DNA of 64,000 bases from Porphyra umbilicalis (Eukaryota > Rhodophyta > Bangiophyceae > Bangiales > Bangiaceae). The position numbers and the translations under genes were made by a program. Positions 21,401 to 32,659 of the stretch are shown here, piece by piece (positions within the stretch are counted from its first letter, which is position 1; each line of letters starts with the position of its first letter). The DNA is taken from positions 62,001 through 126,000 of the forward strand of contig KV918896.1 in the NCBI GenBank assembly GCA_002049455.2, in the 5' to 3' direction. Below the pieces are notes generated by a model. The model did no database searches, was not told where the DNA came from, and worked only from the letters and a program-made list of their open reading frames with translations.

Positions 21401-23252
21401 GCGATGAGATGATGAACGACAACAACTGGTCGACAATCCCACGGGTGAAGACCATCCACTGCTTCTGCTTGTTGCGGCGACGGAAGGAGAACAAGCCATC
21501 GTCGCTGCCGTCATACTCCACGACTCGCTGACACGCACCGGCATCGCATGTCCATCTCCCCACAGTCAGCTGTCGACAGGGCCATTTGTGGAAGCGAAAC
21601 AAACACAAACACAAGAAAAATGAGATGAGTTAGAGAATGTCCAGGAACGCGTGCGTGTTGGCACCCTCTAGGACAGGCGCGAGGTGGACGTGATCGAAAA
21701 GGAAAGAGCAAAGATAGAAAAAGAGTAAGCAATGACGACGTACCCGAAGAGCAGGAGCTGTAGGATGGTGCGTGAAGACGACAGCCTCCTCGGCGGTCAC
21801 GGCGTGCCTGCTGCCACGAGCTTGGCCGCAGCTCCCGCAGCGCGACTCGACCAACGTGCTGCGCGTGTCCACCACGAGTTGCCGACGGAGAGCCGCACAG
21901 AAGGCGCCCATCATGGCGTTGAGGTCCTGGACAGCATCCTCGTCCCCCCGCCGCGAGCACGACGCCAACACAGACTGCATGTCCGCAGTACGACACCACA
22001 CGGAGCCGAGCTCAAGCTCGCTGGTGCACGGCATCATGTTCCGCATCAAGCGGTCGGAGAGGGTCGACTCGGGCGGGTCGGTGGTCGACCTCTGCGTGTC
22101 GGACGGCAGCTTCTCCAACCCGTCGTCCTCGTCTTCACTCGTCAAAAATTGAGGGCGGCGGCCGGCAGAGGACGACTTGGGCTTGACCTTCGCCTGCTCA
22201 TCATCACTGGGATCAACCGGGCTCACGGAGAGGTTGGCACGCACGCGGCGCGCCACTGCCACATGACCACAGCGACGGGAGAAGGAGCGGCACCCAGGCG
22301 CTACGCACGTCGCGTACTTGCCCGTGAACGTGACGATGGAGTACACCTTCCGGTACAGCACAAAGAGCACCACGTTGTTGCCGACCTGCCGCGGCACCGC
22401 GAAGTCGGCCGCGTCCACCGTGAGGCGCATCCGGCGACGAAACCGAGCATACTCGACGCCAGAGACCGGAAGACACCGGTTGACGAGCTCCGTGTGCATG
22501 CACTCGGCGCTGCGGGATGAGGAAGACAAGAAGCTGGCATTCTGCGTGCCGGAGAAGCACGAACAGAGCAAGCCGCCCCGGCTCGACACCCACAGGATCG
22601 CGCTCTCGTCGCGCCGCGTCCCGTCCTGCAAAACAATGGCGCGGAAGCGTGAAGATGGATCGCCCGTGATGGTCGCGGTCACCCTAGCCGAGTCCTTGCC
22701 ACAGGCAGAAGAAGATGGCAGGCCGACGACACGCTGTAGACATGGCACCAGCGCCTCCTCCAGCTGGTCTGTGAGGGAGAGCTCGCCGGGGGCTCGCCGG
22801 TAGCGCTTGGGGATGACTTCCACGCCGGGGGAGCCATGCACTGCGTGTGCCGCATCATCGACCTCCATCCCGTCGTCACCGTGTGAGTAGCCTCCGGCCG
22901 TACCCCCACGCGTTGAGGAAGGACGCGCTGCACGCTCAAGCCGACGGTGTTGTTGACGGCTGTGAGACGGCGTGACCTCCGGTCGCCCCCCATCACGTCC
23001 TTGCCGCGTGGAGAGGTAATCTGGCTCGTCCTCGCTACCGCCCGGTAGGTCTTGGGAGGCTATGCGGTCCGCCCAGCCGTGGCCCACGCTGCGACCGCCA
23101 GAGCCACTGGCGGGCCCACGTACGAGGGTGCCCAAAGCTTGGTCGGATGGCGCCGTTGCCAGGGCGTGCCCGATGACACTCAACGACGCATCGCTGCCGA
23201 CAAAACGAGAAGACACCACAGGCCCAAAAAGCGGGGGATCCTCCTCCTCCAT
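18468..23252 (-). CDS. SWIM-KDZ transposase with C-terminal Ulp1 protease domain (spliced)
   Basis: Two exons, 23252-21744 and 21569-18468, joined across a 174-nt GT-AG intron, give about 1,536 residues from ATG 23252-23250 to TAA 18470-18468. Exon 1 has a disordered start and then a SWIM-like zinc finger (CVAPGC...CGH, about residues 315-331). Exon 2 opens with a Cys-rich segment (WTCDAGAC...VEYDG). It then carries the transposase core: C..AFSVMAGLTQGVF..CPH, IFYDVACK (about 1059), DRPHSITHSC (about 1088) and a Glu in ATQAAEVSHS (about 1118), which together could form a D-D-E site. The C-terminus is a C48/Ulp1 peptidase: VHWVLVVID (His, about 1417), YCDSF (Asp), and QFDGSSCGVFAL (Gln and Cys, about 1486). 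KDZ proteins with Ulp1 modules are known. Around 19290-19465 the more protein-like frame shifts by one and then returns, so a small extra intron or paired indels may exist there. Confidence 0.85.
21570..21743 (-). other. Intron, 174 nt, GT-AG, phase 0
   Basis: On the minus strand the donor is CGG|GTACGT and the acceptor CTGTCGACAG|CTG, with a T-rich interior. The length is divisible by three and both flanking exons are in the same frame. Read through, it contains a TAA at 21632-21630. Removing it joins a SWIM-bearing exon to the KDZ exon at a sensible place, just before the WTCDAGAC Cys-rich segment. Confidence 0.8.
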
Positions 23253-23329
23253 GACATTCCCCGCAATCCAGCAAGCGGCGGTGACCACCGAGCCCCAAAA
23301 CCGCCGTGGCCGCCCGACAGGCCCAGGTG

Positions 23330-23915
23330 CACAGCACCTCCAGCCGGCACAGTGGCACCGCGGGCACCCACACGACGGCAACGGTTGTACTGGCGAGGGC
23401 GGGGTGAAGACGACGAGAGGGTAGCGGGGCGCCGGCGGCAGCGCCGGTGGCGACGCGCAGCTGCGGCAGCACCCCGGCAGCCATTCAGCCCCAGCCCGCC
23501 AAGCGACACCGCGGGCACCCACACGACGTCAATGGTTGTAGGAGGGGGGAAGCGGGAAGGCATCGACGCGAGGGGGAGGGGCGCCGACGGCGACGCCGGT
23601 GGCGGCCGCCGCCGCGGCAGCGGCACCCTGACCGACGGCGACGACCACAAACCCCGCGGTCGCCGGCCCGGTCAGGCAACAGTACACTCCCAGCCGGCAC
23701 AGCGACACCGCGGGCACCCGCACGACGTCAATGGCTGTACGGGCGAGGGAGCGATGACAATGAAGGGGGGCAGCGGGGGCGCCGGCGGCTGCGCCTGTGG
23801 CGAGGCGCCGCCGCGGCGGCACCCCAGCAGCGGCGCAGCCCCAGCACGCACGGCGGCAAAGCGGGCGCTCCACACGTCAACGGTTGTACGGGGGAGGGCG
23901 GGGTGGCGACGACGG
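23330..23915. repeat. Diverged tandem repeat, about 180-bp unit
   Basis: The core ACACCGCGGGCACCCACACG followed by ACGTCAATGG/CTGTACGGGCGAGGG recurs near 23360, 23505, 23705 and 23870. GC-rich triplet runs of variable length lie between the cores. It sits immediately upstream of the transposase start at 23252, so it could hold promoter or transposase-binding sequence. Frames across it are compositional. Confidence 0.7.
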
Positions 23916-25251
23916 GGGGGGGACGGGGACGGCCGCGGCGACCGCCGCGACGGCGGTGGCTGCAGCGGTGGCGGCGGCGGGGGTGGCGGCGCAGCGGCGG
24001 TGGTGGCAGGAGAGCGTGACGCAGTGACCGTCGTCAGGGCCCCGATTGAGCGCGCCGCATGAGCGCGCGGGCGGCACGCAGCGTTGCGCACAGGTCCACC
24101 AGATCGGCCCAAACGGCATGCCGGATGCACCTGTGTGGCCCACTGCGTCGAATTATCCGGTGGAAAGACGCCCTCGTGTGATCCATCCGGCCATCTCGTG
24201 ACGCGACCCAGTCTCGATATCGTCCCGCAAGGGTGTGCCAGGGTGCGCCCGCTTTCGTTTCAGGGAGTGATCTGATTGGCTGGCCTGCTTTCGCCATCTA
24301 GCTTTCGCGGAAATTGGGCGAAAGCACGCATCTTGGTTTCCTTCATGGCCCACCGACATGGCTCCCCGCGTGCGCCGCTCTGCTCGTGGTATGGTGGCGG
24401 CCGCCCATGGCGTGACGGCGGCCGCAGCCGCCCGAGTCGGCGCGGCTGAAGTTCGCGGTATGACTGCTACCGCGCGCGCGCGCGTCGTGCGGGAGCTCAC
24501 AGATGGTTTTGTTCGTGCGACGCGTGCGGCGGATTGCGCCTGCCCAAGCCCGGAGGAGGCAGTTGACACGCGATTGCAGGGCTCTGGGTGGAAGCGTCCC
24601 GCCCGCCAGAAGGGCTCGTAGAACGTCAGATTGTCCTGTCCGTTGGCGGTTCTGGGGACACCTGCCTGGTGGGGTCCCAGGCGAGTGAATAATGGGCTGG
24701 ATACATCAGTGGGGGGTGTGGGGGGGTGGGGGGGGGGAGGGGGGAACGGCACGCCGCTGCTCGCGCAGCCTGGCCACCGTCAAACCCCCCCCCCCCCCCC
24801 CCCCAGCGTCACCACAGCATTGCATCAGAGGCGGGCCCCGGATGCGGATTCGTGGGTCAGGTGGCGCCAGTCGTAACGAAATACAGGAGGGGGAGGGAGG
24901 CACGCCGGGCGTCAATCTGTGGCCGGCAGCCACGAAGAGAACGGACTCGTTTCCATCGCGAGACAGACGAGTTCCAGGCACAAGATCTGGACAGCGACTC
25001 AAGTAGCACCGCTAATCCAAGTACACTAATTCGGTGTCAGTATCCCAAATTGGTCAGGATCCGTTCCGGATCGGCAGAGACGGAGAAAACGGGGAGATTC
25101 TCGAGGCACAGAGAAACACCGAGGCGTATCTCAGCTCTACAGGACCCTTTGAGCACCTCTTTTTCTTCTCTGAGTACCCATGCCACAGAGACCAGTTCTG
25201 TAGCTTCTCATTGCCAAACAATGCCTGGAACAGCAGGGACAAATATTTCTT
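23916..25251. other. Right subterminal region of segment 1; no firm gene
   Basis: It contains the right hairpin repeat (24301-24325), an 87-codon Ala/Arg-rich frame (24358-24621, plus strand) that lacks motifs, and opposed G and C runs near 24717-24805. A short inverted GGATCCG..CCGGATC word lies near 25067. I would not call a gene here. Confidence 0.45.
24301..24325. repeat. Hairpin repeat GCTTTCGC...GGGCGAAAGC, right copy
   Basis: Same stem and nearly the same loop as 9588-9613. A further half-stem GCTTTCGCCA lies 13 bp to its left. Its position mirrors the left copy relative to the three-gene cluster. Confidence 0.55.
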
Positions 25252-25283
25252 CATGCGCCTTAATGCGTGGAATCGAGCTTTAG
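25252..25283 (-). repeat. Right inverted repeat of segment 1
   Basis: Reverse complement begins CTAAAGCTCGATTCC and ends AAGGCGCATG, matching 8938-8969 at 31 of 32 positions. It is the proposed right end of the 16.3-kb element. No matching target duplication is visible outside it. Confidence 0.75.
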
Positions 25284-25594
25284 TCTACACTCTTAAAGAC
25301 GCTTGTAGGCTACTTTGTCCGTCCGCGACCACCCCGGATTGCTGATCATTCAACAGTGTCAGTTTTCACACCCGATTCCAGCCACTGGGCCAGTGTTCAC
25401 AGGAACTAGAGAAATTCATGACACGGCATGCACATGAAGTGCGGGTCGGTCGGAATTTCAGCCCCCATGACAGAATTATTTCGTCCAAAAGTAGTCTCAG
25501 CGGTGGTCGTCGTTGGTGGGTGGGGTGGGGGGCATGGGTCGGGTGGGGTGCCGTTATCGCGGCGGGGTCGGGTGGGTGCGGGTCGGGTGGGGGG

Positions 25595-25712
25595 GTGTGG
25601 GGTGGGAGGGGTGTGGGGTGGGAGGGGTGTGGGGTGGGAGAGGTGTGGGGTGGGAGGGGTGTGGGGTGGGAGGGGTGTGGGGTGGGAGGGGTGTGGGGTG
25701 GGAGGGGTGTGG
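25595..25712. repeat. G-rich minisatellite, 16-bp unit, about seven copies
   Basis: The unit GTGGGGTGGGAGGGGT repeats about seven times. It then degenerates into longer GTGGGGTG/GGGG tracts up to about 25880. One strand is almost pure purine plus T, favouring G-quadruplexes. Confidence 0.9.
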
Positions 25713-26109
25713 AGTCGGGGGTGTGTGGGGTGGGGGGTGCGTTGGGTGGGGGGTGTGTGGGGTGGGGGGGGTGTGGCGTGGAGGGGGTGTGTGGTGGGGG
25801 GGGTGTGGGGTGATGTGGGGGGGGGTGGGGTGGGGGGGTGGGGGGGGGGTGGGGTGGGGGGGGTGGGGGTGTGGGGGGCGTAGGAGGCGGCGCGGGGTGG
25901 GTTGGGGTGGTGTGCGTGTGCGTAGGGCGGGGTCGGTAGGGTGTGCAGTGTGTAAGAGGCGAGGCGAGGCGGGTTCGGATGGCGTGGATGTGGGTAGGGT
26001 CCGGTGGTTGGATTGTATGGGGTGGGGCATGTGCGGTTGTTGTAGTGGGGTGAGCTGTTCTCGGACATACAGGTGGGCTGGGCTGGGATGAACCGGAAAG
26101 AGTACACCA

Positions 26110-27606
26110 GCGCAGTGCACCTCGTTGCTGGATCCACCACGAGCCCGTTTTTCCCTCACGTTCCTCGTAAACGCTCGTTGAAAATGGGTGTTTCCTCGCA
26201 CGCTAAGAGTGTTTGCTCGTATCCCGTCCAAAAAACTCGTTCAGGCGTGTTGGCCACATGATTAGGACGTCATTACGAGCGTCATGAAGGCCGTTCAAAT
26301 GCTTCCAAGTGCGACTTGATGCGCTAACCGGGTGCCTTGTTCAATACGACAGCAGAGCCGATTACGACAAGAAATACGCAAAAGGACACCCTACTCCCCC
26401 AACCCGTCGCACTAATGCTTCTGTCTGTTCTCGTGGAAGCAGCTACTGCGAGAGCTGGCGGTTACCGTGCGCGGCGGGCTGACGGCGGGGGCAGCCCCGC
26501 GGTGTTTGTCGAAAGGATACAGCAAGGGGGCCCTGCGGTGGTGGCGGCGGGCAGGGAGACGGCGGGGTCAGCCCCGTGGTGGTGCTAGTAGGCCGTACAC
26601 GGCGGGGGGAGCCCGGAGGTGGTGGCGGTGGGCAGGGTGACGGCGGGGGCAACCCCGCGGTGGTGCTGGGCAGGGTTTCGACGGTAGTTAGGTAGGGCCC
26701 TTGGGCGTTGAGGTGACGAGTCCCACCCGCGTATCTCGCCGCTTTCCGACAACCCCAAGTGGGGCGGACTGTGACGGCGACGTTGGCGGTGGTAGCAGAG
26801 GGCGAAGGGGGGGTGGAGCATACAAGGGGGGCAAAGGGCGGGGGACAAGCGTCAAGGGCGGAAGCGGGGCGGCGGCGGGGGTACTGTGGCCGCGTGGGAG
26901 GTGGCCAGTGTCGAGGGCGGCCGCGGAGGAGGCGGCGATGCGGCGGGCAGGCGCAGCAGCGGGCAACCAGCGCTAAGTCGACGGATCCGCTGAGTGATGC
27001 GGATCGTGTCGCATCACCCCGGGATGGGGCGCGTCCGTGAGCCGCTTTTTCCGCACGGGATGCACAGTTCTTTGGCACTCCTCGAAGAACTTGGTGAAAT
27101 GGGCAATCGCAATACCGCAACCATTCTCCATCGCTGTTCACTGAAGGTCAGATGTCGATCAGGTGGATGGCAATAACTATCGTCAACTCGCACGCACGAA
27201 GAAGCTAAGTTCAAAAACCGGCACTTGCGCAGCACCTCGATGCCCCGTACGCGACTTGATACGCACGCCTCGAGAACGGTCTCCTAATGCAGCGTGCAGA
27301 ATTCTCGTAACCACCTCGTTGGGAAGGAGGGAGAGCTTGTACGCACTTGTTGAGCATATGCATACGTTGGCATCCGGGCATTCACACCATGGTGCTCTAC
27401 ACCACAGGAGGCATTCTCAGAGACGCTTCTGATGCTTCCAAAAAGTCGGTGCAAAATGCCCGGATGTGAATGCATACATGTTTTAACAAGTTTTTGACAA
27501 GAAAAACGCTCCACAGAGGTCATTACGAGGGGTCGTGCAAGAATCGTGCGAGGAATTCGAGTGAAAAACGAGCTCGTGGTGGATCCAGCAACGAGGTGCA
27601 CTGCGC
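26110..27606. mobile_element. 1.5-kb non-autonomous element with 35-bp or longer inverted repeats
   Basis: Bases 26110-26144 and 27572-27606 are inverted repeats starting GCGCAGTGCACCTCGTTGCT and continuing GGATCCACCACGAGC. Weaker similarity extends a further 20 bp inward (CGTTTTTC..CTC). The interior has no transposase. It holds a GC minisatellite near 26455-26690 in which GACGGCGGGG-CAGCCCCGCGG recurs about every 80-90 bp. A related single end lies at 7468-7795. No target duplication is clear (AGTACACCA versus AGGGTGCTG). Superfamily unknown. Confidence 0.6.
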
Positions 27607-28604
27607 AGGGTGCTGTGTCGGTATTGACATCACTGCACATCGCGAAAACATCTAGCGACCTTGTAAACGCTCCGCCAACTGGCAGATGATTGTGGAAGGA
27701 AAATGTTGTGTGCACAAGAGGCATTGGGAGAACTCTGGTGAGCGAAGCGCTGGGTGTCAAATTAAACCTGGTGTCGGGATCTGTTTTTTGCTGCATGGTT
27801 CACGGCAAGAAAAGAAGTCTTGATCCACCATATCCCGTTCACTCCCTCACAACAGGAAGAGTAGGAAGTCGCTACATGACCTCCTAGACCGTAATTTGTC
27901 TCTCCCGGATCCACCTGGAGGAGCCTCTGATGCGTCGACAGGGGGGGGAGGGGCAGGGGGGGTGGTTGAGGGGGAGGCGCTGGGGGGGCGCGGGGGGAGG
28001 CGGTCGCTGACGCGCCACAGTACGGCGTGCTGTCCGCCACGGGCGCCGCCGCCGCCGCGGACGGTTGCGCGTCGCCGCCCGAGCACGTCGTCTTCCCCCC
28101 CCCCCCCCCCCCGCAGCGACAATCACCTCGGCCTCTCTCGCCGGCAGGCCATGGCCGCCGGGGTCGGCCCTGCACACACCCAGTTAATATCAAATTTTCC
28201 TGGGCTTCTGGCTCCGAGGCCGTGAGGTGGAGTGAGGCGGTGGGCTTCCAGGACAGAAAAAAAACATGAAAACGTAGAAGAAGAAAAGGCGCATCTTTTG
28301 GGCTTGGGGGTCCCTTCGTCTTTTTCCTGGAAGGTCTCCGTCCTTGCCTCTCTGTACGACAAAGAAATAGAAGAATAACCGTCTCCTGGCACTCTCGACC
28401 AATCGAAAGCCTGCCTCACGATCCATAAGACCGGCCTGAACTGGGGGTGTGCAGGGCCGCCCCCTTTGCATGCAAATAGCGCCGCTCGAGCGGCGCCTCA
28501 AGCCAAGCGTTGGCGTGTTCCCACAGCCAGGTAAATTACGCACTGTCTCGAGACAATCTGAAAGGCACCCCTCAGCCGGGGCTTCCGAGCATGCAATAAC
28601 ACAT
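27607..28604. other. No gene recognised between two elements
   Basis: It contains GC-rich low complexity at 27920-28110, including a long C run near 28092-28110, and an A-rich patch near 28255-28290. No motif-bearing frame was seen on either strand. Confidence 0.4.
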
Positions 28605-28705
28605 GAAAATCCCGCATGCTCTCACAGTGCCTGTGCGCGTCCCTCATGCTCAAGGGCACCCGGGCCCAGGCCACCACTGGTGGCGGTTGACAGAGCATGA
28701 GGGAT
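28605..28705 (+). repeat. Left terminal region of segment 2
   Basis: Two conserved blocks are separated by about 67 bp. The left copy also contains CCCTCATGCTC (28641-28651), which can pair with GAGCATGAGGG (28693-28703) to make a hairpin. The block order mirrors the right end at 40740-40830. Confidence 0.65.
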
Positions 28706-29455
28706 CCGCACCGCCCCCGATTACACCTCCTGGCGGCCCGTTCATGGGCGGGGGCACTCGAGAGCGCGGGCTTCAAGATTGGCTGGCCCATATTTTCAGC
28801 TTCTCGGTAGGTAAGTTTTCGTTCATCGATTTCTTGTGAGCCGCGCAGCGGCCCCCGCACCCTGTTTGGCACCCTGCCACGGCGTGCCTGGGTGGCCAGA
28901 TCGGGCCTGCTTCTGGGCTCTGCCTGAGGGTTGCCCTGAGACGTCGTCCGCGGGGTTTGCCCGCGTCGCTGGGCCGGCCGCGGGGGCCTGCTCACGCCGT
29001 CCCCCGCAGCGCTCGCTGCGCTTCCCGCGGTTTCCGGGCGCCGGGCGCGGGCTCCGCTACGCATCCCGCGCTTCTTCGACGCTTCCCGCGGGCGGCGATG
29101 CGCGTCCCGCCTCTTTCGTTTACCGGCCTCTTTGCACTGCCCGCACGCACGATGCCGTACCGGCTGCCTGCTGACGGGGGGGGCGGCGGCGGCAGCTCGC
29201 GGCGGGCTCCGGCGGTGCGCTGCGGCGGGCTGCCGCCGGGTGCTTCCTTTCTTCTGCAGCCACGGTGACGCGGCCGGACAGTGGTGCGTAGATGCTTGCT
29301 CTCTTTTCTTTGGTTGCTCTTTTCCACCTGCCGTCCCCGCGCCACCCCCCCCTCCCCCCGGTCGACGCCTTGATTTTGCATGTGTCGCGTGCTGGGAGCG
29401 CTTGCCCACCTCGAGGGCGGGTGCCGTTCGAGCGTGGCTTGCGACAGCCACCCGC

Positions 29456-32400
29456 ATGGGTGACGACCGACCGGGTGCCGATGGCGTCGGCGGCTTTGAT
29501 TGCTCCTTTGACTCACAACCGCCACCCCCACTGCAGTTTTCTCAGCTTGGATCCAAGGCTGCATTGCCTGGCGTGTCGCAACTGCTTGGTTGCGCCGTCT
29601 CTTCCCGCGGTGCCTGGTCACAGTGCGAGCATCTTTATTCCGGGATTGCTCTCGCGGCGCCGCGCGCGGATGGTCCGCCCCTGGCGCCCGTCCCGTCGTC
29701 GTGCTTGCCGCCACTCGGCACTTCCTTGGAGTATGCGGGCAGCCAAGGACGTGGCACGTGCCCTATGGGGGAAGAAGGGAAAGCTACTGGGGTCGGAGAA
29801 CCCTGGACGATGGCGGGACGCGCGTGTCCCGCCACGGATGCCCCCGCCATCGGCTTCTCACAGCCAGTCACTTTTCCTGGGCTGGTGCGGACGGCGTTGG
29901 CCAAATCCCGGGACTTGCGCTTCTTCACGCCACCAGCGACACCCCCTCCGCCGTCTATTGGGTCGCCGTCGGCCGCGTCGTTTGACGTATCACTTCCCCC
30001 CACCGCTGGTTCTCCTCCGACACACGCCATCGCGCCGCCGACGACGGGTACCGTCACGACACGAGCGCCGACGCCGGACAACGAGGCACCAACGCCGTCA
30101 ACCTTCACCGCGCCGGCCGCAACCATGACACCTCCATCACCGGCCGCGCCTGGTGCACCCTCCTCTTCTTCTCCCGCGACGCTTTCAACCCGCGCCCGGT
30201 CAACGCCGGCGTCACCGTCCCCATCTTTGGTGGGCACCGAAGTCAAGGAGGTCGTCCCAGTCTCTTTGGGCCCCAGCGGCACGGGGCTCACGCAAGCTAT
30301 CGCGTCGCTTGCCCGGCAGCTGATCGACGGCCACCGCGGCCCCGCCAAGCTGACGGGCTTTTACGCGGTACTGCAAACCTCGACCGGTGTCGACGGCGAC
30401 AGCGCCAAGAACACCATCATCGACTGCTACGGGGCCGGCAGGTCGGTAGAAGAGAAGGCCATGATTATGGAGGAGTGGAGGCAGAGGCGGGCTGGGATTG
30501 ACGGCGGCGGCAGCAGCTACGGCCAGGGCGCCAGGCGCAAGGAGCCGGCCACGCCATCGGCCCAGGCGGACAAGGACGCGGAGAGGAGCGGCAGCGATGT
30601 CAAGAACGACCAAGACGGAGACGCGGCCAGTGGCAGCAGCGTGGCGGGGGAGGACGACGCCTACCCGATCATGACCATGAGCGACCCGAATGTGGTGCCG
30701 CTGCTGTCGACGATCCAGATGGGGTTCAAGGCGCTGAAGCAGGCAGAACTCAACTTGCTGCTCAGCATTTGCGGCCTCCGGACCTACAAGCAGCTGACGT
30801 ACAACCTGGTCAGGGGCGTCTTCCGCCTGGGCTTTCAGGCGCTCAAGGTGCAGGGCGTGCGCAAGGGCTCCTTTTCGTGGGCGCTGGCGACCCCCCCTGA
30901 GCTCCTCTTCAACATGTGGAGCCTGGAAGGCGCAACGGTGAAAGCAGACGGAGAGGGATTCTTCGCACCCGGCCACACCAACGCCAGACACCAGGGCGGC
31001 ATCGATAAGAAGCGGTTTGCCCTTTGCGTCGCCGCCCACCTCTGCCCATTCTGGAGTTTTACCCTGCGCAAGTTCTTCATTGACAACCCCATCAACAAGG
31101 TCGCAGTCTCCAAGCGCTTCCGCGGCGCAGACGACGCCTTTGGCAAGGCGAAGAGGAAGCGCGGGCGGCAGAATGGGGGGTTCAAGCTGAACAACGGCAA
31201 CCAAGACCCGCCCGAGGATTCTGGCGGAGACCACCCTCCAAAGCTGCCCTCCCCACCCAAGCCACCTGCCGCGGATGGGCCGCTGCCGCTGACCACCGGC
31301 ACGATCCTCGAGCTGGCGCGCGCCACCGAGGTGTAACCCATTTCGGACCTGCTGTTGGTGGACCCGTCCCCAGTCCTCCCCACCTCAACGTGTATCTCTA
31401 TCGTGTCGCTCACCGCTGAAGAGTTTGAGAGCATGCAGCGTGCCGAGGCCGAGCTGCGCGTGCTGCTGCCACGCGACCTGCTGAAGGACGCGTTCCGCAT
31501 GCTCGGGACGGCCGGTAGTTCGGGCAGCGCGGGCTGCTCGGTGGATGTGGACCCGCCACAGGCGCCAAGTGCATCTGCTGGCGACGCACCGTCGGGTGCC
31601 TCCACTGCAGCAGGCGGGTCGGCGGTGGGACGACAGCCGGTGCTGTATATCACGGTCGGCAAGCACGCGCCGATGATGTGCTCGACCCCGACGCTCGTCA
31701 CCATGTCGGGGGTGCATTACCTCAACCAGCAGCTGGTGCTGTGCCCCGCATTTGAGAGCTGGGTGAAAGAGCTGACGGAGAGCACCGCAAAGTTCCCTTG
31801 GGAGCTTGAGTTTTTGGTCGGCGTCACGCTGTCCGTGGCGGCCGCTGCAGACTACGTGTCGGCGTCCTGCTCCAAGCGCCGCGTAGGCGACTCGGCGGGG
31901 CGCTACTTCCTCGTGGGCGCTGGCTCTATCGGCGATGTGGTCGGTTCGCGGCTGTACGGTGGCTGCACGGTGGCTTTTTACGACGTGGTGTACGGCGGGC
32001 AACGCAAGTACATGACCAACGGCGTGCTCGACGCCGCCCTCGTCGAGATGCGCTTGCACAGCGCGGTCCGCATGCACGCCTCGTTTGTGCTCATGACGGG
32101 GCAGTCAGCGTCCCTCACGGTGTGCACCGGCGAGGTGGTCGGCGAGGCCGTGGCCATCGACCGCATCAAGAAGATCTACGACGCCATGCCGAACGCCCGC
32201 TAACAACGATTTGTCATGCTCCTCAACCTCGGCCAGCACCACTGGATATCGGCGGAGGTGGTGCCCGGCGCGCCCGTCGGCAAGATCAACGTGTTCGACT
32301 CGTTGGCCGGGGGCTACCCCAAGGAGAAGGAATTGGCCGTTTCGCGCGTCAAGCTTTTTGCCAGGGAGGTGGACCGGTTGTGGCGGCTGGGGAACTCGCG

Positions 32401-32659
32401 GGCGCCTGTCGTGGAGCGGTAGGACGTCTCCTTCATTAACTCACCCTCTCAGGGCGACGGGTATAACTGTGGCCCTTTTGCTTTGGCTCATCTTTGGTGT
32501 GCTGTGAATGGGCATGTGTTGGGGGAGATATCGGGGCTGGTCGGTGACCATCCACGACTTGCCATTTTGCTCACTCTGTTGCAATGTGGAAAGCGCTACG
32601 ACGACGCGCGGCAGAGGGAGTTGGCTTCAGCGAGCAATTGGGCCGGCGCCAAGATATAA
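29456..32659 (+). pseudogene. Unknown-domain plus Ulp1/C48 protease gene with three in-frame stops
   Basis: From ATG 29456 one frame runs to TAA 32657-32659, interrupted by TAA 31334-31336, TAA 32201-32203 and TAG 32420-32422. Frame and protein character continue across every stop. Residues 1-270 are Ser/Pro/Thr-rich. An ordered region at about 270-330 (LTQAIASLARQLIDGHRG) and another at about 410-600 (PELLFNMWSLEG, HLCPFWSFTLRKFFIDN) match nothing I know. The C-terminal part is a Ulp1-type cysteine protease: GQHHWIS (His), INVFDS (Asp), and SQGDGYNCGPFAL (Gln and Cys). This would cleave SUMO or a SUMO-like modifier. Two stops fall inside the protease domain. Explanations are decay by CAA/CAG-to-TAA/TAG changes, short unrecognised introns, or non-standard stop decoding. 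Confidence 0.75.

Larger units (their letters stand above)
8938..25283. mobile_element. Candidate 16.3-kb KDZ-type DNA transposon with helicase and Ulp1
   Basis: The segment is bounded by inverted repeats of 32 bp with one mismatch (8938-8969 and 25252-25283) and by a second pair of hairpin-forming repeats further in (9588-9613 and 24301-24325). Between them lie three substantial genes: an unknown 905-codon ORF on plus, a PIF1-like helicase on minus, and a spliced SWIM-KDZ-Ulp1 transposase gene on minus. KDZ (Kyakuja-Dileera-Zisupton) transposons are known in fungi, animals and algae, and Ulp1-type protease domains are known in the superfamily. The helicase and unknown ORF would be cargo or accessory genes. 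I found no clear target-site duplication: flanks read GGTCCTAC and TCTACACT. The exact ends are therefore provisional, and the genes could be unrelated neighbours. Confidence 0.5.

Noticed and set aside
25406-26140. Pro/Thr/His-rich minus-strand frame
   Set aside because: It is the translation of the 16-bp G-rich minisatellite.
31330-31400. Intron beginning GTGTAA at 31331 to explain the first in-frame TAA
   Set aside because: No acceptor at a multiple-of-three distance with a pyrimidine tract was convincing, and the frame remains protein-like directly after the stop.
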